A stretch of DNA of 13,904 nucleotides. Origin: a bacterium (GTDB lineage: Bacteria; Margulisbacteria; Marinamargulisbacteria; SXXA01). Made by a program: the position numbers and the translations under genes. The notes under the pieces are model-generated. The model ran no database searches, was not told where the DNA came from, and saw nothing but the letters and a program-made list of their open reading frames with translations. Below, one piece after another: positions 6,140 through 13,766 of the stretch; position 1 is the first letter of the stretch, and each line of letters starts with the position of its first letter. The stretch is from assembly GCA_947502965.1 (NCBI GenBank), contig CANNCG010000022.1, positions 1-13,904 on the forward strand, in the 5' to 3' direction.

Positions 6140-7675
6140 TTATAGGGATTTGCTTTTGAATTTGGAAATATTGATTCCCAAAGTTTGAATTTTATAGCCA
6201 ATAATACGCTGTGTCGCATTCAGATATTCAGAAACTTTTGATTTGTTGCCTTTGAATTTTTTTAGCGCATCTATGATCAGTTCTCGTTCAAAATTTTCCA
6301 CCATAGACTGATAGGATAGTCCCTCTACGTGGGTGTTTGTGGTATCCACGCGTTGTAGTGAGGGGGGCAGATCCGTGGCCTGAATGGTGTCTGTTTTGCA
6401 GACCAAGACAGCCCGTTCCATACAATTTTCTAGCTCACGAACGTTGCCAGGCCAGTGGTAGGAAGAGAGTAAGTCAATGGCCAAAGAGGAGATTCTAGAG
6501 ATGATTTTATTATTTTCTTTGGTGTATTTGTCTAAAAAATGTTCCGCCAGGAGCAAGATATCGGCATGGCGTTCTTTGAGTGCCGGTAGAAAAATAGGGA
6601 AAACATTGAGCCTATAATAGAGATCTTCTCTGAATCTTTTTTCGATTAACTCTTGTTCGAGATCTTTGTTGGTGGCGGTAACGACACGGACATTGACTTT
6701 GATGGGATAGAGACCCCCAACGCGTTCAATCTCTTTTTCTTGTAACACCCTCAGGAGTTTGACCTGAACGGCCGGCGCAAGTTCCCCAACTTCATCCAGA
6801 AAAATAGTGCCACCATGCGCGGCTTCGAATTTGCCTAATTTGACATCTTGGGCGTCTGTAAAAGCCCCTTTTTCGTAGCCAAATAGCTCGGATTCGATCA
6901 GACTTTCTGGGATGGCACCGCAGTTGATTTTGATAAAAGGCATGCTGGCACGTGGGCTGTTGTAATGAATGGCATGGGCGACCAGTTCTTTTCCTGTACC
7001 GCTTTCGCCACGAATCAGAACGGTGGCGTTGGAGTGGGCGACTTGAATAATGCTCTCATACACCTGGTGCATGGCATTACTGTTCCCGATCATATTATGA
7101 ATGTTATAACGGGATTTGAGCTCGTCGCGCAGCAGGAGATTCTCCTGTTTGAGCGCTTCTTTTTCAGATTCCACCAAGCGTTTTAACTTAATCTCTTGTG
7201 CCACAAAAATGGAAATAATACTCATGAGATGACGGGTTCCGTCTCTATCTGGTTCACATTCAGATTTGCACAATACGCTGAGAGTTCCTATTTTTTCGTC
7301 TCCCATGGCAAGGGGAAGTCCGATGAGAGAGAGCTTTTTAAGTTCAGGAGATAGTCCTTGGATGCGTTCTTTGTCCAAGGTGTTGGCATAAGGCTCTTCG
7401 GATTCCATGATGGAAGCATTGATAGACTGAATGAAGTCAAATAGTGGGCTATGCAGATCGGCTTCTGTAAACCCGAAGGCAATTTCAATGTAAAGACGGT
7501 CTGTAATGGGGTCTCTGAGCATGAGAACCCCTTTTCGCAAGCCGGCGTGTATTTCAAGGAGCTGAAATAATTGGCTGACGGTATCTTTGAGGGATGTGGG
7601 GGTGCTAATGATATAGTTCAAACCATGGAGTACTGTCGCGATATCCCCTATTGAGGAGGGTTTGTATTCAGGCAT
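6140..7675 (-). CDS. Sigma-54-dependent transcriptional activator, NifA/NtrC-like, with GAF domain
   Basis: This 511-residue protein should hydrolyse ATP to open promoters bound by sigma-54 RNA polymerase. Residues 1-165 fit a GAF sensor domain, followed by a charged linker helix (about 165-190). The AAA+ domain shows Walker A GESGTGKE (223-230), GAFTDA (270-275), Walker B IFLDEVGEL (291-299), sensor I TATNKDL (333-339), FREDLYYRLNVFP (348-360) and WPGNVREL (408-415). A Fis-type helix-turn-helix lies at about 475-502, ending in TQRIIGYKIQTLGI, a NifA-like pattern. The usual GAFTGA has Asp in place of its second Gly. The ATG at 7675 is chosen because the domain alignment begins just after it; the frame stays open upstream to 7879. 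It is divergent from glnA, which suggests nitrogen control by inference, and it heads the unit with nnrD and the kinase-like gene. Confidence 0.88.
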   Translation of the reverse strand: MPEYKPSSIGDIATVLHGLNYIISTPTSLKDTVSQLFQLLEIHAGLRKGVLMLRDPITDRLYIEIAFGFTEADLHSPLFDFIQSINASIMESEEPYANTLDKERIQGLSPELKKLSLIGLPLAMGDEKIGTLSVLCKSECEPDRDGTRHLMSIISIFVAQEIKLKRLVESEKEALKQENLLLRDELKSRYNIHNMIGNSNAMHQVYESIIQVAHSNATVLIRGESGTGKELVAHAIHYNSPRASMPFIKINCGAIPESLIESELFGYEKGAFTDAQDVKLGKFEAAHGGTIFLDEVGELAPAVQVKLLRVLQEKEIERVGGLYPIKVNVRVVTATNKDLEQELIEKRFREDLYYRLNVFPIFLPALKERHADILLLAEHFLDKYTKENNKIISRISSLAIDLLSSYHWPGNVRELENCMERAVLVCKTDTIQATDLPPSLQRVDTTNTHVEGLSYQSMVENFERELIIDALKKFKGNKSKVSEYLNATQRIIGYKIQTLGINISKFKSKSL

Positions 7676-7777
7676 GATTTCAAAACTACCATGCCTCAAA
7701 GTGATTTTCAAATAGACGATGAGGCTGGGTCTGTGACTGATTCCATGCCAGAGCGGAGAATAGTGTATCTTAGGTAC

Positions 7778-7806
7778 TGGAAAAATCGGTTTTTCACTTC
7801 TATAAT
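7778..7806 (+). promoter_or_regulatory. Sigma-70-type promoter of glnA
   Basis: TGGAAA (7778-7783), a 17-base spacer and a perfect TATAAT (7801-7806) lie 50 bases before the glnA start. The ribosome binding site GGAGAGG is at 7838-7844. I see no GG-N10-GC sigma-54 element between the divergent activator and glnA. Confidence 0.55.
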
Positions 7807-7855
7807 CATCTTCGATTTGCCGCAGAATATTTTTTTTGGAGAGGTTTTTTCCTAT

Positions 7856-9277
7856 ATGATACAGTGTACGTCTGCCCAAGAAGTGATTTCCTTTGTAGAA
7901 AAGGAAGGCATCCGCGTTATTGACTTGAGATTTATGGATTTAACGGGGACATGGCAACACGTTTCTATTCCGTCGACGTCTTTGGATTTGTCTTTTTTTG
8001 AGCAGGGTATTGGGTTTGATGGGTCTAGTTTGCGTGGATGGCAGACGATTAATGAATCCGATATGGTTGCAAAACCTGTCGCAAACACCGCGTTTTTGGA
8101 TCCCTTTTACGAAGAGCGAACTCTGGTTTTGATTTGTGATATCTACGATCCTTTGACAGACCAAGAATACAGCAAAGATCCCCGTAATGTTGCGCGTAAG
8201 GCAGAAGCCTATTTGCAAGCTATAGGGATTGGTGATGTGGCCTTTTTGGGCCCAGAGGCAGAGTTTTTTATTTTTGATGATGTTCGTTTTGACCAGACCC
8301 AAAGCTCCGGTTTTTTTCACTTGGACTCTGTAGAAGCCCGTTGGAACATGGGTCGGGAAGAAGGCCCAAACCAAGGCTATAAAATTCGGAATAAAGAGGG
8401 TTATTTTCCCGTTCCGCCTACAGACAAACACCAAGATATTCGTACTGAAATGATGTTGACCTTGCAAGATATGGGGATTCCGATGGAGGCCCAGCATCAT
8501 GAAGTGGCCACGGCAGGACAATCCGAAATAGGGATGCGTTTTGCGCCTTTGGTGAAGATGGCAGACAATCTTCTTAAATATAAATATGTGGTAAAAAATG
8601 TGGCATATTTGCATGGTAAAACCGCAACGTTTATGCCAAAACCGCTATGGGGCGATAACGGAAGCGGGATGCATGTCCATTTATCTATTTGGAAAGACAA
8701 TAAAAATTTGTTTGCGGGGAACGGCTACGCCGGTATGTCCGAGACAGCGATGTATGCCATTGGGGGTATTTTAAAGCATGCGGCTGCGTTGTTGGCCTTT
8801 ACCAACCCAACGACCAATAGTTATCGCCGTTTGGTGCCCGGTTATGAAGCCCCTGTGAACTTGGCGTATTCACGCCGAAATCGCAGTGCAGCTGTTCGTA
8901 TCCCGATGTCCCATCACAGTGAAAAAGCCCGTCGTTTTGAATTCCGTTGCCCAGATCCAACCTGTAATCCGTATTTGGCTTTTTCTGCCATTTTGATGGC
9001 GGCTATTGATGGTATCGTGAATAAAATTGATCCAGGTCAACCTTTGGACAAAGATATTTATGACCTTCCCCCAGAAGAGTTGGCAAAAGTGCCGCACACC
9101 CCTGGTTCTTTGGCGGAGGCGCTACAGGCTTTGGAGAAAGACCATGCCTTTTTGCTCAAGGGTGATGTATTTACGCAAGATGTCATTGATACCTGGATTT
9201 TTCATAAAATGCAGGATGTCAAAGCAATGGATCTTCGTCCCCATCCTTGGGAATTTGTACTGTATTACGATGCCTAA
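7856..9277 (+). CDS. glnA: Glutamine synthetase type I, adenylylation-site type
   Basis: This 473-residue enzyme makes glutamine from glutamate, ammonia and ATP and is the entry point of nitrogen assimilation. The N-terminal beta-grasp domain contains VIDLRFMDLTGTWQHVSIP, and FDGSSLRGWQTINESDM follows. The catalytic domain carries GPEAEFFIF, EAQHHEVATAGQSEIG, GSGMHVHLSIW, the NPTTNSYRRLVPGYEAP loop, and NRSAAVRIP with EFRCPDPTCNPYLAF. Tyr402 in DKDIYDLPPEE matches the tyrosine adenylylated by GlnE in enterobacteria (397 in E. coli), so covalent control is likely. The length is close to the 469 residues of E. coli GlnA. The ATG at 7856 is preferred over the in-frame ATG at 7691 because homology starts here, a ribosome binding site lies 11 bases upstream, and the extension is not conserved-looking. 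An Arg replaces the common Lys in NSYKRLVPG. Confidence 0.96.
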   Translation: MIQCTSAQEVISFVEKEGIRVIDLRFMDLTGTWQHVSIPSTSLDLSFFEQGIGFDGSSLRGWQTINESDMVAKPVANTAFLDPFYEERTLVLICDIYDPLTDQEYSKDPRNVARKAEAYLQAIGIGDVAFLGPEAEFFIFDDVRFDQTQSSGFFHLDSVEARWNMGREEGPNQGYKIRNKEGYFPVPPTDKHQDIRTEMMLTLQDMGIPMEAQHHEVATAGQSEIGMRFAPLVKMADNLLKYKYVVKNVAYLHGKTATFMPKPLWGDNGSGMHVHLSIWKDNKNLFAGNGYAGMSETAMYAIGGILKHAAALLAFTNPTTNSYRRLVPGYEAPVNLAYSRRNRSAAVRIPMSHHSEKARRFEFRCPDPTCNPYLAFSAILMAAIDGIVNKIDPGQPLDKDIYDLPPEELAKVPHTPGSLAEALQALEKDHAFLLKGDVFTQDVIDTWIFHKMQDVKAMDLRPHPWEFVLYYDA

Positions 9278-9282
9278 GATGT

Positions 9283-9309
9283 CTTTTGATCAGCGGTGCT
9301 GAGCAAAAG
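9283..9309. repeat. First hairpin downstream of glnA
   Basis: CTTTTGATCAGC (9283-9294) pairs with GCTGAGCAAAAG (9298-9309) around GGT, with a single A-G mismatch. It starts 5 bases after the glnA stop codon and is probably an mRNA 3'-end stabiliser or part of the same three-hairpin arrangement seen after the porin gene. Confidence 0.5.
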
Positions 9310-9326
9310 ACAAAGAGAAGGCTTTT

Positions 9327-9344
9327 AAAGGGCTACTGCCCTTT
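9327..9344. repeat. AAAGGGC/GCCCTTT palindrome, second copy
   Basis: AAAGGGC (9327-9333), loop TACT, GCCCTTT (9338-9344), followed by GGGTCC. This matches the palindrome at 1837-1855, including its CTTTGGrTCC tail, although the surrounding genes are unrelated. Confidence 0.5.
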
Positions 9345-9355
9345 GGGTCCCGTAC

Positions 9356-9400
9356 TAAAACCCCGATTGGAGAAAGTTTCCAATCGGGGTTTTACTTTTT
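9356..9400 (+). terminator. Strong intrinsic terminator after glnA
   Basis: A perfect 16-bp stem is formed by 9356-9371 and 9379-9394 with a 7-base loop. The stem has a GC-rich centre (CCCCGAT pairing with ATCGGGG), A-rich and T-rich outer arms, and is followed by CTTTTT. It should end glnA transcription and insulate rpmF. The A-rich left arm would also let it work on the minus strand. Confidence 0.85.
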
Positions 9401-9424
9401 CAACGCTTCCCGTTATCCTATACG
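9397..9424 (+). promoter_or_regulatory. Candidate promoter of the rpmF-plsX-fab cluster
   Basis: TTTTCA (9397-9402), a 16-base spacer and TATACG (9419-9424) form the best sigma-70-like match I find after the glnA terminator. Each hexamer agrees with consensus at four of six positions. It leaves a leader of about 65 bases before the rpmF start. A weaker alternative -35, TTGGAC, lies near 9453. Confidence 0.3.
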
Positions 9425-9497
9425 CCGCTATACATGTTCCAGGTTTTAATTTTGGACAGTTCCACGTAGTGTTAATTTTAAACAGTGAGGGTTTTAT

Positions 9498-9695
9498 ATG
9501 CCAGTTCCTAAAAAGCGCCGATCCAAGTCCAAGAAACGCATGAAGAGTGCAAGGTGGAAGATTGAACCAATTGCATTGCGTCCTTGTCCTGCCTGTGCGG
9601 CCCCAGGTCGTCCACATTTTGTATGTGCGTCTTGTGGTACATACCGCGGACGTCAGATCCTGATTCCTACAACAGTAGAACATAAGGAAATATAA
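9498..9695 (+). CDS. rpmF: 50S ribosomal protein L32, zinc-ribbon form
   Basis: This 65-residue basic protein is a component of the large ribosomal subunit. It begins with the L32 pattern MPVPKKRRSKSKKRMK and contains four cysteines, C30, C33, C43 and C46, spaced CxxC-N9-CxxC. These would hold one zinc ion, followed by GTYRGRQI. TGAGGG lies 6 bases before the ATG. It sits directly upstream of plsX with only 2 bases between stop and start, the classic bacterial rpmF-plsX arrangement. No yceD-like gene precedes it. Confidence 0.95.
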   Translation: MPVPKKRRSKSKKRMKSARWKIEPIALRPCPACAAPGRPHFVCASCGTYRGRQILIPTTVEHKEI

Positions 9696-9697
9696 CT

Positions 9698-10687
9698 TTG
9701 GTTTGCATCGCGGTAGATGCAATGGGGGGCGATCATGGCCCCGCTGAGATTCTCGGCGGGGTTAGTCTTTTTTTAGAGGCATGTCCAGATGCGAAAGTTC
9801 AGTTGTTTGGACCTCTTGATCACCTTTTACCACTGATTCCTACCCGTTTTGAAGACCGTATAGAGGTGATTGATGCCCCGGATGTGATTGGTATGGGGGA
9901 AGCGCCTACGCGTGCCTTTCGTACAAAAAAGAAATCTTCTATTTATTTGGGGTTAGATGCGGTGAAGTCGGGACGTGCAGATGCCTTTATGTCTGCAGGA
10001 AACACGGGTGCCGTTATGGCCTTTTCGACGCTTATTCTTGGGCGACACCCCCGTATAGAGCGGCCTGCCATTGCCACTGTTTTGTCCTCGAAAAAAGGGG
10101 CTGTGCTGATGTTGGACATGGGGGCTAGTGTCGATAGCAAACCACAACATCTCATGGACTTTTCGTTGCTCGGAACGGCCTTCGCACGTGCGGTATTGGG
10201 TATTGCAAATCCCCGTGTTGGTTTGTTAAATATTGGTGAAGAACCTGAAAAAGGTGGCGTTGTTGAGCAAGCGACCTTTGCATTGATGTCTGAGGCAGGC
10301 GCACATTATACCTTTGTGGGCAACGTTGAGGGGCGTCATATTTTCGAAGGTATGGCGGATGTGGTGGTTTGTGATGGCTTTGTCGGGAATAACCTGCTGA
10401 AATTTGGAGAAGGGGTGGCCAGTCTTTTCTTTGATTTTTTTCGTGTGGAAGCGAAAGCTTCTTTACGGTCTTTGATAGGTGCCTGGTTGTTGAAGCCCGC
10501 GATCAAAACGTTTTACCGTCGGTATGACTATAGTGAATATGGGGGAGCTCCGTTGTTGGGGGTGAATGGGGTTTCTGTCATCGCACATGGAAAATCTCAG
10601 TCCTATACTATCAAAAATGCCTTGTTGCAGGCCTATAAAGCGGTGAATGGTCGGTTGATCGAAAAAATGGAATCGGCCCTTTCCTGA
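9698..10687 (+). CDS. plsX: Phosphate acyltransferase PlsX, TTG start
   Basis: This 329-residue peripheral membrane enzyme transfers acyl groups from acyl-ACP to phosphate, giving acyl-phosphate for the PlsY step of phospholipid synthesis. It begins with CIAVDAMGGDHGP. Typical blocks follow: SAGNTGAVMAF, GAVLMLDMGAS, VGLLNIGEEPEKG, FVGNVEGRHIF and DVVVCDGFVGNNLLK. The start is taken as TTG at 9698, because the next in-frame ATG (9721) would remove the conserved IAVDA strand. AAGGAAA lies about 7 bases upstream of the TTG. The stop overlaps the fabH start (TGATG), which indicates coupled translation. Confidence 0.95.
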   Translation: MVCIAVDAMGGDHGPAEILGGVSLFLEACPDAKVQLFGPLDHLLPLIPTRFEDRIEVIDAPDVIGMGEAPTRAFRTKKKSSIYLGLDAVKSGRADAFMSAGNTGAVMAFSTLILGRHPRIERPAIATVLSSKKGAVLMLDMGASVDSKPQHLMDFSLLGTAFARAVLGIANPRVGLLNIGEEPEKGGVVEQATFALMSEAGAHYTFVGNVEGRHIFEGMADVVVCDGFVGNNLLKFGEGVASLFFDFFRVEAKASLRSLIGAWLLKPAIKTFYRRYDYSEYGGAPLLGVNGVSVIAHGKSQSYTIKNALLQAYKAVNGRLIEKMESALS

Positions 10688-11685
10688 TGTCTGGGGTCGG
10701 CATTTGGGGCGTGGGCAAAGGTCTTCCAAAAGAGCTGGTCTTGAACGACGATTTTATTGCCAGGGGCTTGGATACCTCGGACGAGTGGATTCGTAGCCGC
10801 ACGGGTATTCAGTCCCGGTATATCGCGGGTCCTGACGAAGCCACATCAGATTTGGCCTATATGGCAGCTTGCGAGGCGATGGCTGCGGCAGGCGTGGTTC
10901 CTGCTGAGATTGATTTGATTGTGGTTGGCACCACATCCCCAGACTATTTGGGGTTTCCTTCGGTGGCCTGTATTTTGCAGCAACGTTTGGGCATTCGTGT
11001 GGTGGGCGCTTTTGATGTGGCGGCTGCATGCTCGGGCTTTAATGTGGCCATGACCACCGCCACCCAGTATTTTGTGTCCGGTATGGCCACCTGTGCCTTG
11101 GTGGTGGGTGCGGACTGTTTATCAAAGTATGTTGATTGGACAGATCGTAGTATCTGTGTATTGTTTGGGGATGGTGCTGGCGCTGCTATTTTGAAACCTG
11201 TTCAATCCGGGTATGGGGTTTTGTACAGCCGTTTGTATGCAGATGGGAGCCATGCCGATATTTTGAATATTCAAGGTGGTGGGTCGCGACAGCCTTTTAC
11301 TAAGGCTGTGTTGGACAATAAATCCCACTTTATTCATATGCAGGGGCGTGCGGTTTTCAAAGTGGCGGTGACCGCTGTGCTAGACGCTTTGCAGACAGCG
11401 CTGACGGCGATTGGGAGAACTCCCGAGGATTTGGCCTTGTTTATCCCACACCAAGCCAATTTGCGTATCGTAGAGTATGTGCGAGAAAAAATGGGTTTGA
11501 CAGAGGCGCAGTGTTTTACGAATTTACAGCAGTACGGCAATACATCTGCTGCGTCTATTCCTATTGCTCTTTGCGAGGCCTATGCGCAAGGCCGTATTTG
11601 CGATGGGGATCTCATTGCGTTGGTAGGGTTTGGGGCAGGCTTTACATGGGGGGTAAATTTGATTCGTTGGGGAGGCTATTCATGA
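10687..11685 (+). CDS. fabH: Beta-ketoacyl-ACP synthase III
   Basis: This 332-residue thiolase-fold enzyme condenses acetyl-CoA with malonyl-ACP to start fatty-acid chains. The catalytic triad is visible: Cys115 in VAAACSGF, His255 in FIPHQANLRI and Asn285 in QYGNTSAASIP. The N-terminus has TSDEWIRSRTGIQSRYI and the C-terminus GFGAGFTWGVNLIRW. The length is normal for the family. It overlaps plsX by 1 base upstream and fabD by 4 bases (ATGA) downstream, so translation of the three genes is probably coupled. Confidence 0.97.
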   Translation: MSGVGIWGVGKGLPKELVLNDDFIARGLDTSDEWIRSRTGIQSRYIAGPDEATSDLAYMAACEAMAAAGVVPAEIDLIVVGTTSPDYLGFPSVACILQQRLGIRVVGAFDVAAACSGFNVAMTTATQYFVSGMATCALVVGADCLSKYVDWTDRSICVLFGDGAGAAILKPVQSGYGVLYSRLYADGSHADILNIQGGGSRQPFTKAVLDNKSHFIHMQGRAVFKVAVTAVLDALQTALTAIGRTPEDLALFIPHQANLRIVEYVREKMGLTEAQCFTNLQQYGNTSAASIPIALCEAYAQGRICDGDLIALVGFGAGFTWGVNLIRWGGYS

Positions 11686-12620
11686 AAAAATATGCGTGTG
11701 TATTTCCAGGGCAGGGATCTCAAAAAGTAGGGATGGGAGCCGAGCTATTGGCAATTCCCGAAGTCATGGCTTTGTTTGATCAGGCCTCTGATTATTTGGG
11801 CCGAGACATGTCCGCCTTGTGTACAGAAGGGCCTGTAGAAGCATTGACTCTTACTGAAAATGCCCAGCCTGCCATTTTTCTTGTATCGGCCGCGTTGTGG
11901 ACCCAGGTACGTCATTTGGGAGTGGTTCCTGCGATGGTGGCTGGCCATAGTTTGGGCGAAATTACTGCTTATTATGCTGCGGGGGTTTTGTCTTTTGCCG
12001 AAGCCCTGGCGCTGATTCGTGTGCGTGGAGCGGCCATGGGCTCGGCCTGTCCAGAAGGCGTTGCGGGTATGGCGGCCGTGATGGGCTTGTCTGTCGAGGC
12101 GATTTCGGAGGTGTTGCAGCCCTATGCGGCTGCTCCCGTAGTGATTGCCAATTACAATTGTCCAGGTCAAATCGTGGTGTCTGGTCGGAAACCGGCGTTA
12201 CAGGCGGCATGTGATGCCTTGAAGGCGGCGGGTGGCAAGGTGATTCCACTGCCAGTGAGCGGCGCTTTTCATTCTCCGATGATGGCGTCTGCTGGTGATG
12301 TGCTATCCACACATATGCAAAAAATGGTGTGTCGGGAGGCCGCTTTTCCTATTGTATTGAACAGGACAGCAACGGCGGTGACCTCCGCTCAGGTATTGCA
12401 AGAAAATTTACCCTTGCAGGTGGTATCCAGTGTGCGTTGGATCGAAACGGTGAACTGTCTTGCGGCAAACGCCGATGTGATCGTCGAGATAGGTCCGGGT
12501 AAGGTGCTGCAGGGTCTTGTGAAAAAAGTACAGTCGGAAATTCCTGTTGTGGGGGTGTCTGATTTGGCACAGTTGCAAGAGGTTTTTGGTGCAACAAACG
12601 GTTCCCCTATCCACAATTAA
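11682..12620 (+). CDS. fabD: Malonyl-CoA:ACP transacylase
   Basis: This 312-residue enzyme loads malonyl groups onto acyl carrier protein for FabH and the elongating synthases. It shows FPGQGSQKVGMG at the N-terminus (oxyanion Gln11), the nucleophile Ser90 in AGHSLGEITAYYAAG, Arg115 in LIRVRG and His197 in GAFHSPMM. The ATG at 11682 overlaps the fabH stop by 4 bases and has GGGGAGG 6 bases upstream. The reading frame stays open to 11511, but that part is the antiphase shadow of fabH. Confidence 0.97.
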   Translation: MKKYACVFPGQGSQKVGMGAELLAIPEVMALFDQASDYLGRDMSALCTEGPVEALTLTENAQPAIFLVSAALWTQVRHLGVVPAMVAGHSLGEITAYYAAGVLSFAEALALIRVRGAAMGSACPEGVAGMAAVMGLSVEAISEVLQPYAAAPVVIANYNCPGQIVVSGRKPALQAACDALKAAGGKVIPLPVSGAFHSPMMASAGDVLSTHMQKMVCREAAFPIVLNRTATAVTSAQVLQENLPLQVVSSVRWIETVNCLAANADVIVEIGPGKVLQGLVKKVQSEIPVVGVSDLAQLQEVFGATNGSPIHN

Positions 12621-12621
12621 G

Positions 12622-12664
12622 AATATGCTCCTGCCAAAATTTAAAATCCAGGGGGGCATATTTT
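12622..12664 (+). terminator. Weak hairpin between fabD and fabG
   Basis: AATATGC (12622-12628) pairs with GCATATT (12656-12662), extended inward by TCC against the G run (12651-12655), with a loop of about 20 bases and a TTTTG tract after it. It may cause partial termination or processing, separating fabG expression from fabD. The gap of 95 bases is the only sizeable one inside the cluster. Confidence 0.35.
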
Positions 12665-12715
12665 GTCATAGCGCCATGCTTCATGTTGGAATGGATATAA
12701 CTAAGGAGACGATCT

Positions 12716-13462
12716 ATGGCAAATTTTGAGAATAAAATTGTTGTTATTACAGGCGCTACCCGTGGGATTGGATTGGGTTTGGTAGAGGCTTTTTCGGCCC
12801 AAAAAGCCACGGTTGTGGTCTGTGGGACAAAGCAAGAAACCTGTGATGCTGTGGCACAGACTTTGAGGGAGACCTATGGGACCGTGGCGTCTGGCCAAGC
12901 TGTGAATGTGGCGGTTTCAGAAGCGGTTCAAGAGGCCTTTAAAGCGATTTTGACCCAGTATGGACGCATTGATATTTTGGTCAATAACGCGGGGATTACC
13001 CGGGATAATTTGTTGATACGTATGTCGGATGAGGAATGGGCGCAGGTGTTGCGTACCAATCTGGATTCGGCGTTTTATACGACAAAAGCGGTGATTCGTC
13101 CGATGATGAAACAAAAATCAGGACGCATTATCAATATGGCGTCGGTTGTCGGTCTCATGGGAAACCAAGGTCAGGCCAACTATGCGGCGTCAAAGGCGGG
13201 GTTGATAGGCTTTAGCAAATCGGTGGCCAAAGAATATGGGTCCAAAGGTATTACATGCAATGTCGTGGCACCGGGGTTTATTCAGACAGAGATGACCGAC
13301 GTGTTGCCGAAGGACTATTTGGCGGCCATTATTGCCCAGTTGCCCTTGAAACGGTTGGGCCGTGTTTCGGATGTGGCGGATGCCGTGTTGTTTTTGGCCT
13401 CTGATGCGGCGACGTATATTACGGGTCAGACCTTGTCTGTAGATGGTGGGATGGTGATGTGA
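12716..13462 (+). CDS. fabG: 3-oxoacyl-ACP reductase
   Basis: This 248-residue short-chain dehydrogenase reduces 3-oxoacyl-ACP with NADPH in each fatty-acid elongation round. The nucleotide-binding motif TGATRGIG (12-19), NNAGITRDN (90-98), Asn115, and the catalytic Ser143, Tyr156 and Lys160 (YAASK) are all present. The end, ITGQTLSVDGGMVM, is the family's usual C-terminus. AAGGAG at 12703-12708 lies 7 bases before the ATG. In many genomes acpP and fabF follow directly. Here the next sequence is insertion-sequence debris on the opposite strand. Confidence 0.97.
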   Translation: MANFENKIVVITGATRGIGLGLVEAFSAQKATVVVCGTKQETCDAVAQTLRETYGTVASGQAVNVAVSEAVQEAFKAILTQYGRIDILVNNAGITRDNLLIRMSDEEWAQVLRTNLDSAFYTTKAVIRPMMKQKSGRIINMASVVGLMGNQGQANYAASKAGLIGFSKSVAKEYGSKGITCNVVAPGFIQTEMTDVLPKDYLAAIIAQLPLKRLGRVSDVADAVLFLASDAATYITGQTLSVDGGMVM

Positions 13463-13766
13463 ATTACGTTTCCCAACATGGGATCTTGATGGATATAGTT
13501 CTATGCCGATCGCTATTTCTTCGCGTTCTGTGAGCGTTAAATGACTGTACGAATGGACTTTATTTGCCGTATTTTTGCTCATGGGGTTAAGCCTTTCTTT
13601 GCGTGGTTTGTTGCCAAATACACCATACCCAAAAAGTGTCTTAACCCTACTATACAGCCTCTGGACAGGCACTCCCTCTAACTTTCATTCCGCTAACCTG
13701 TCTAGAATCTTCGACCAGCTGCGCTGTTCTAGTGTCTAATTGCATAATTAAACATATGGTAACTAT
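13463..13766. mobile_element. Insertion-sequence debris downstream of fabG
   Basis: This stretch contains the N-terminal fragment of an IS30-type transposase (13480-13582, minus) and its upstream region. That upstream region has the inverted pair GGGTTAAG (13584-13591) and CTTAACCC (13640-13647), plus CTAGAA (13702-13707) and TTCTAG (13727-13732) around a CAGCTG centre. I see no complete element and cannot define target duplications. It adjoins the end of an IS66-type element at about 13758. Confidence 0.5.
13480..13582 (-). pseudogene. IS30-family transposase, N-terminal fragment
   Basis: Starting at the ATG at 13582, the minus strand encodes MSKNTANKVHSYSHLTLTER and continues EEIAIGIE, which matches the helix-turn-helix entry of IS30-family transposases. 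The similarity stops within about 30 residues. The frame then runs into the antisense of fabG, so the rest of the transposase (including the DDE domain) is missing. AAAGG lies about 9 bases before the ATG. It is a truncated remnant. Confidence 0.6.

Noticed and set aside
7691..7855. N-terminal extension of glnA from an upstream in-frame ATG
   Set aside because: Type I glutamine synthetase homology begins at 7856, where a ribosome binding site is present. The extension would cover the promoter and gives an unusually long protein.
7676..7855. Possible sigma-54 -24/-12 elements such as TGGCATGG on the minus strand
   Set aside because: The GC dinucleotide at the required spacing of 10 bases after GG is missing.
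7676..7879. N-terminal extension of the sigma-54 activator to 7879
   Set aside because: It would overlap the glnA start and the extra 68 residues do not look like part of a GAF domain.
13190..13479. Continuation of the IS30-like minus-strand frame
   Set aside because: Beyond about residue 35 the frame is antisense to fabG and has no transposase similarity.
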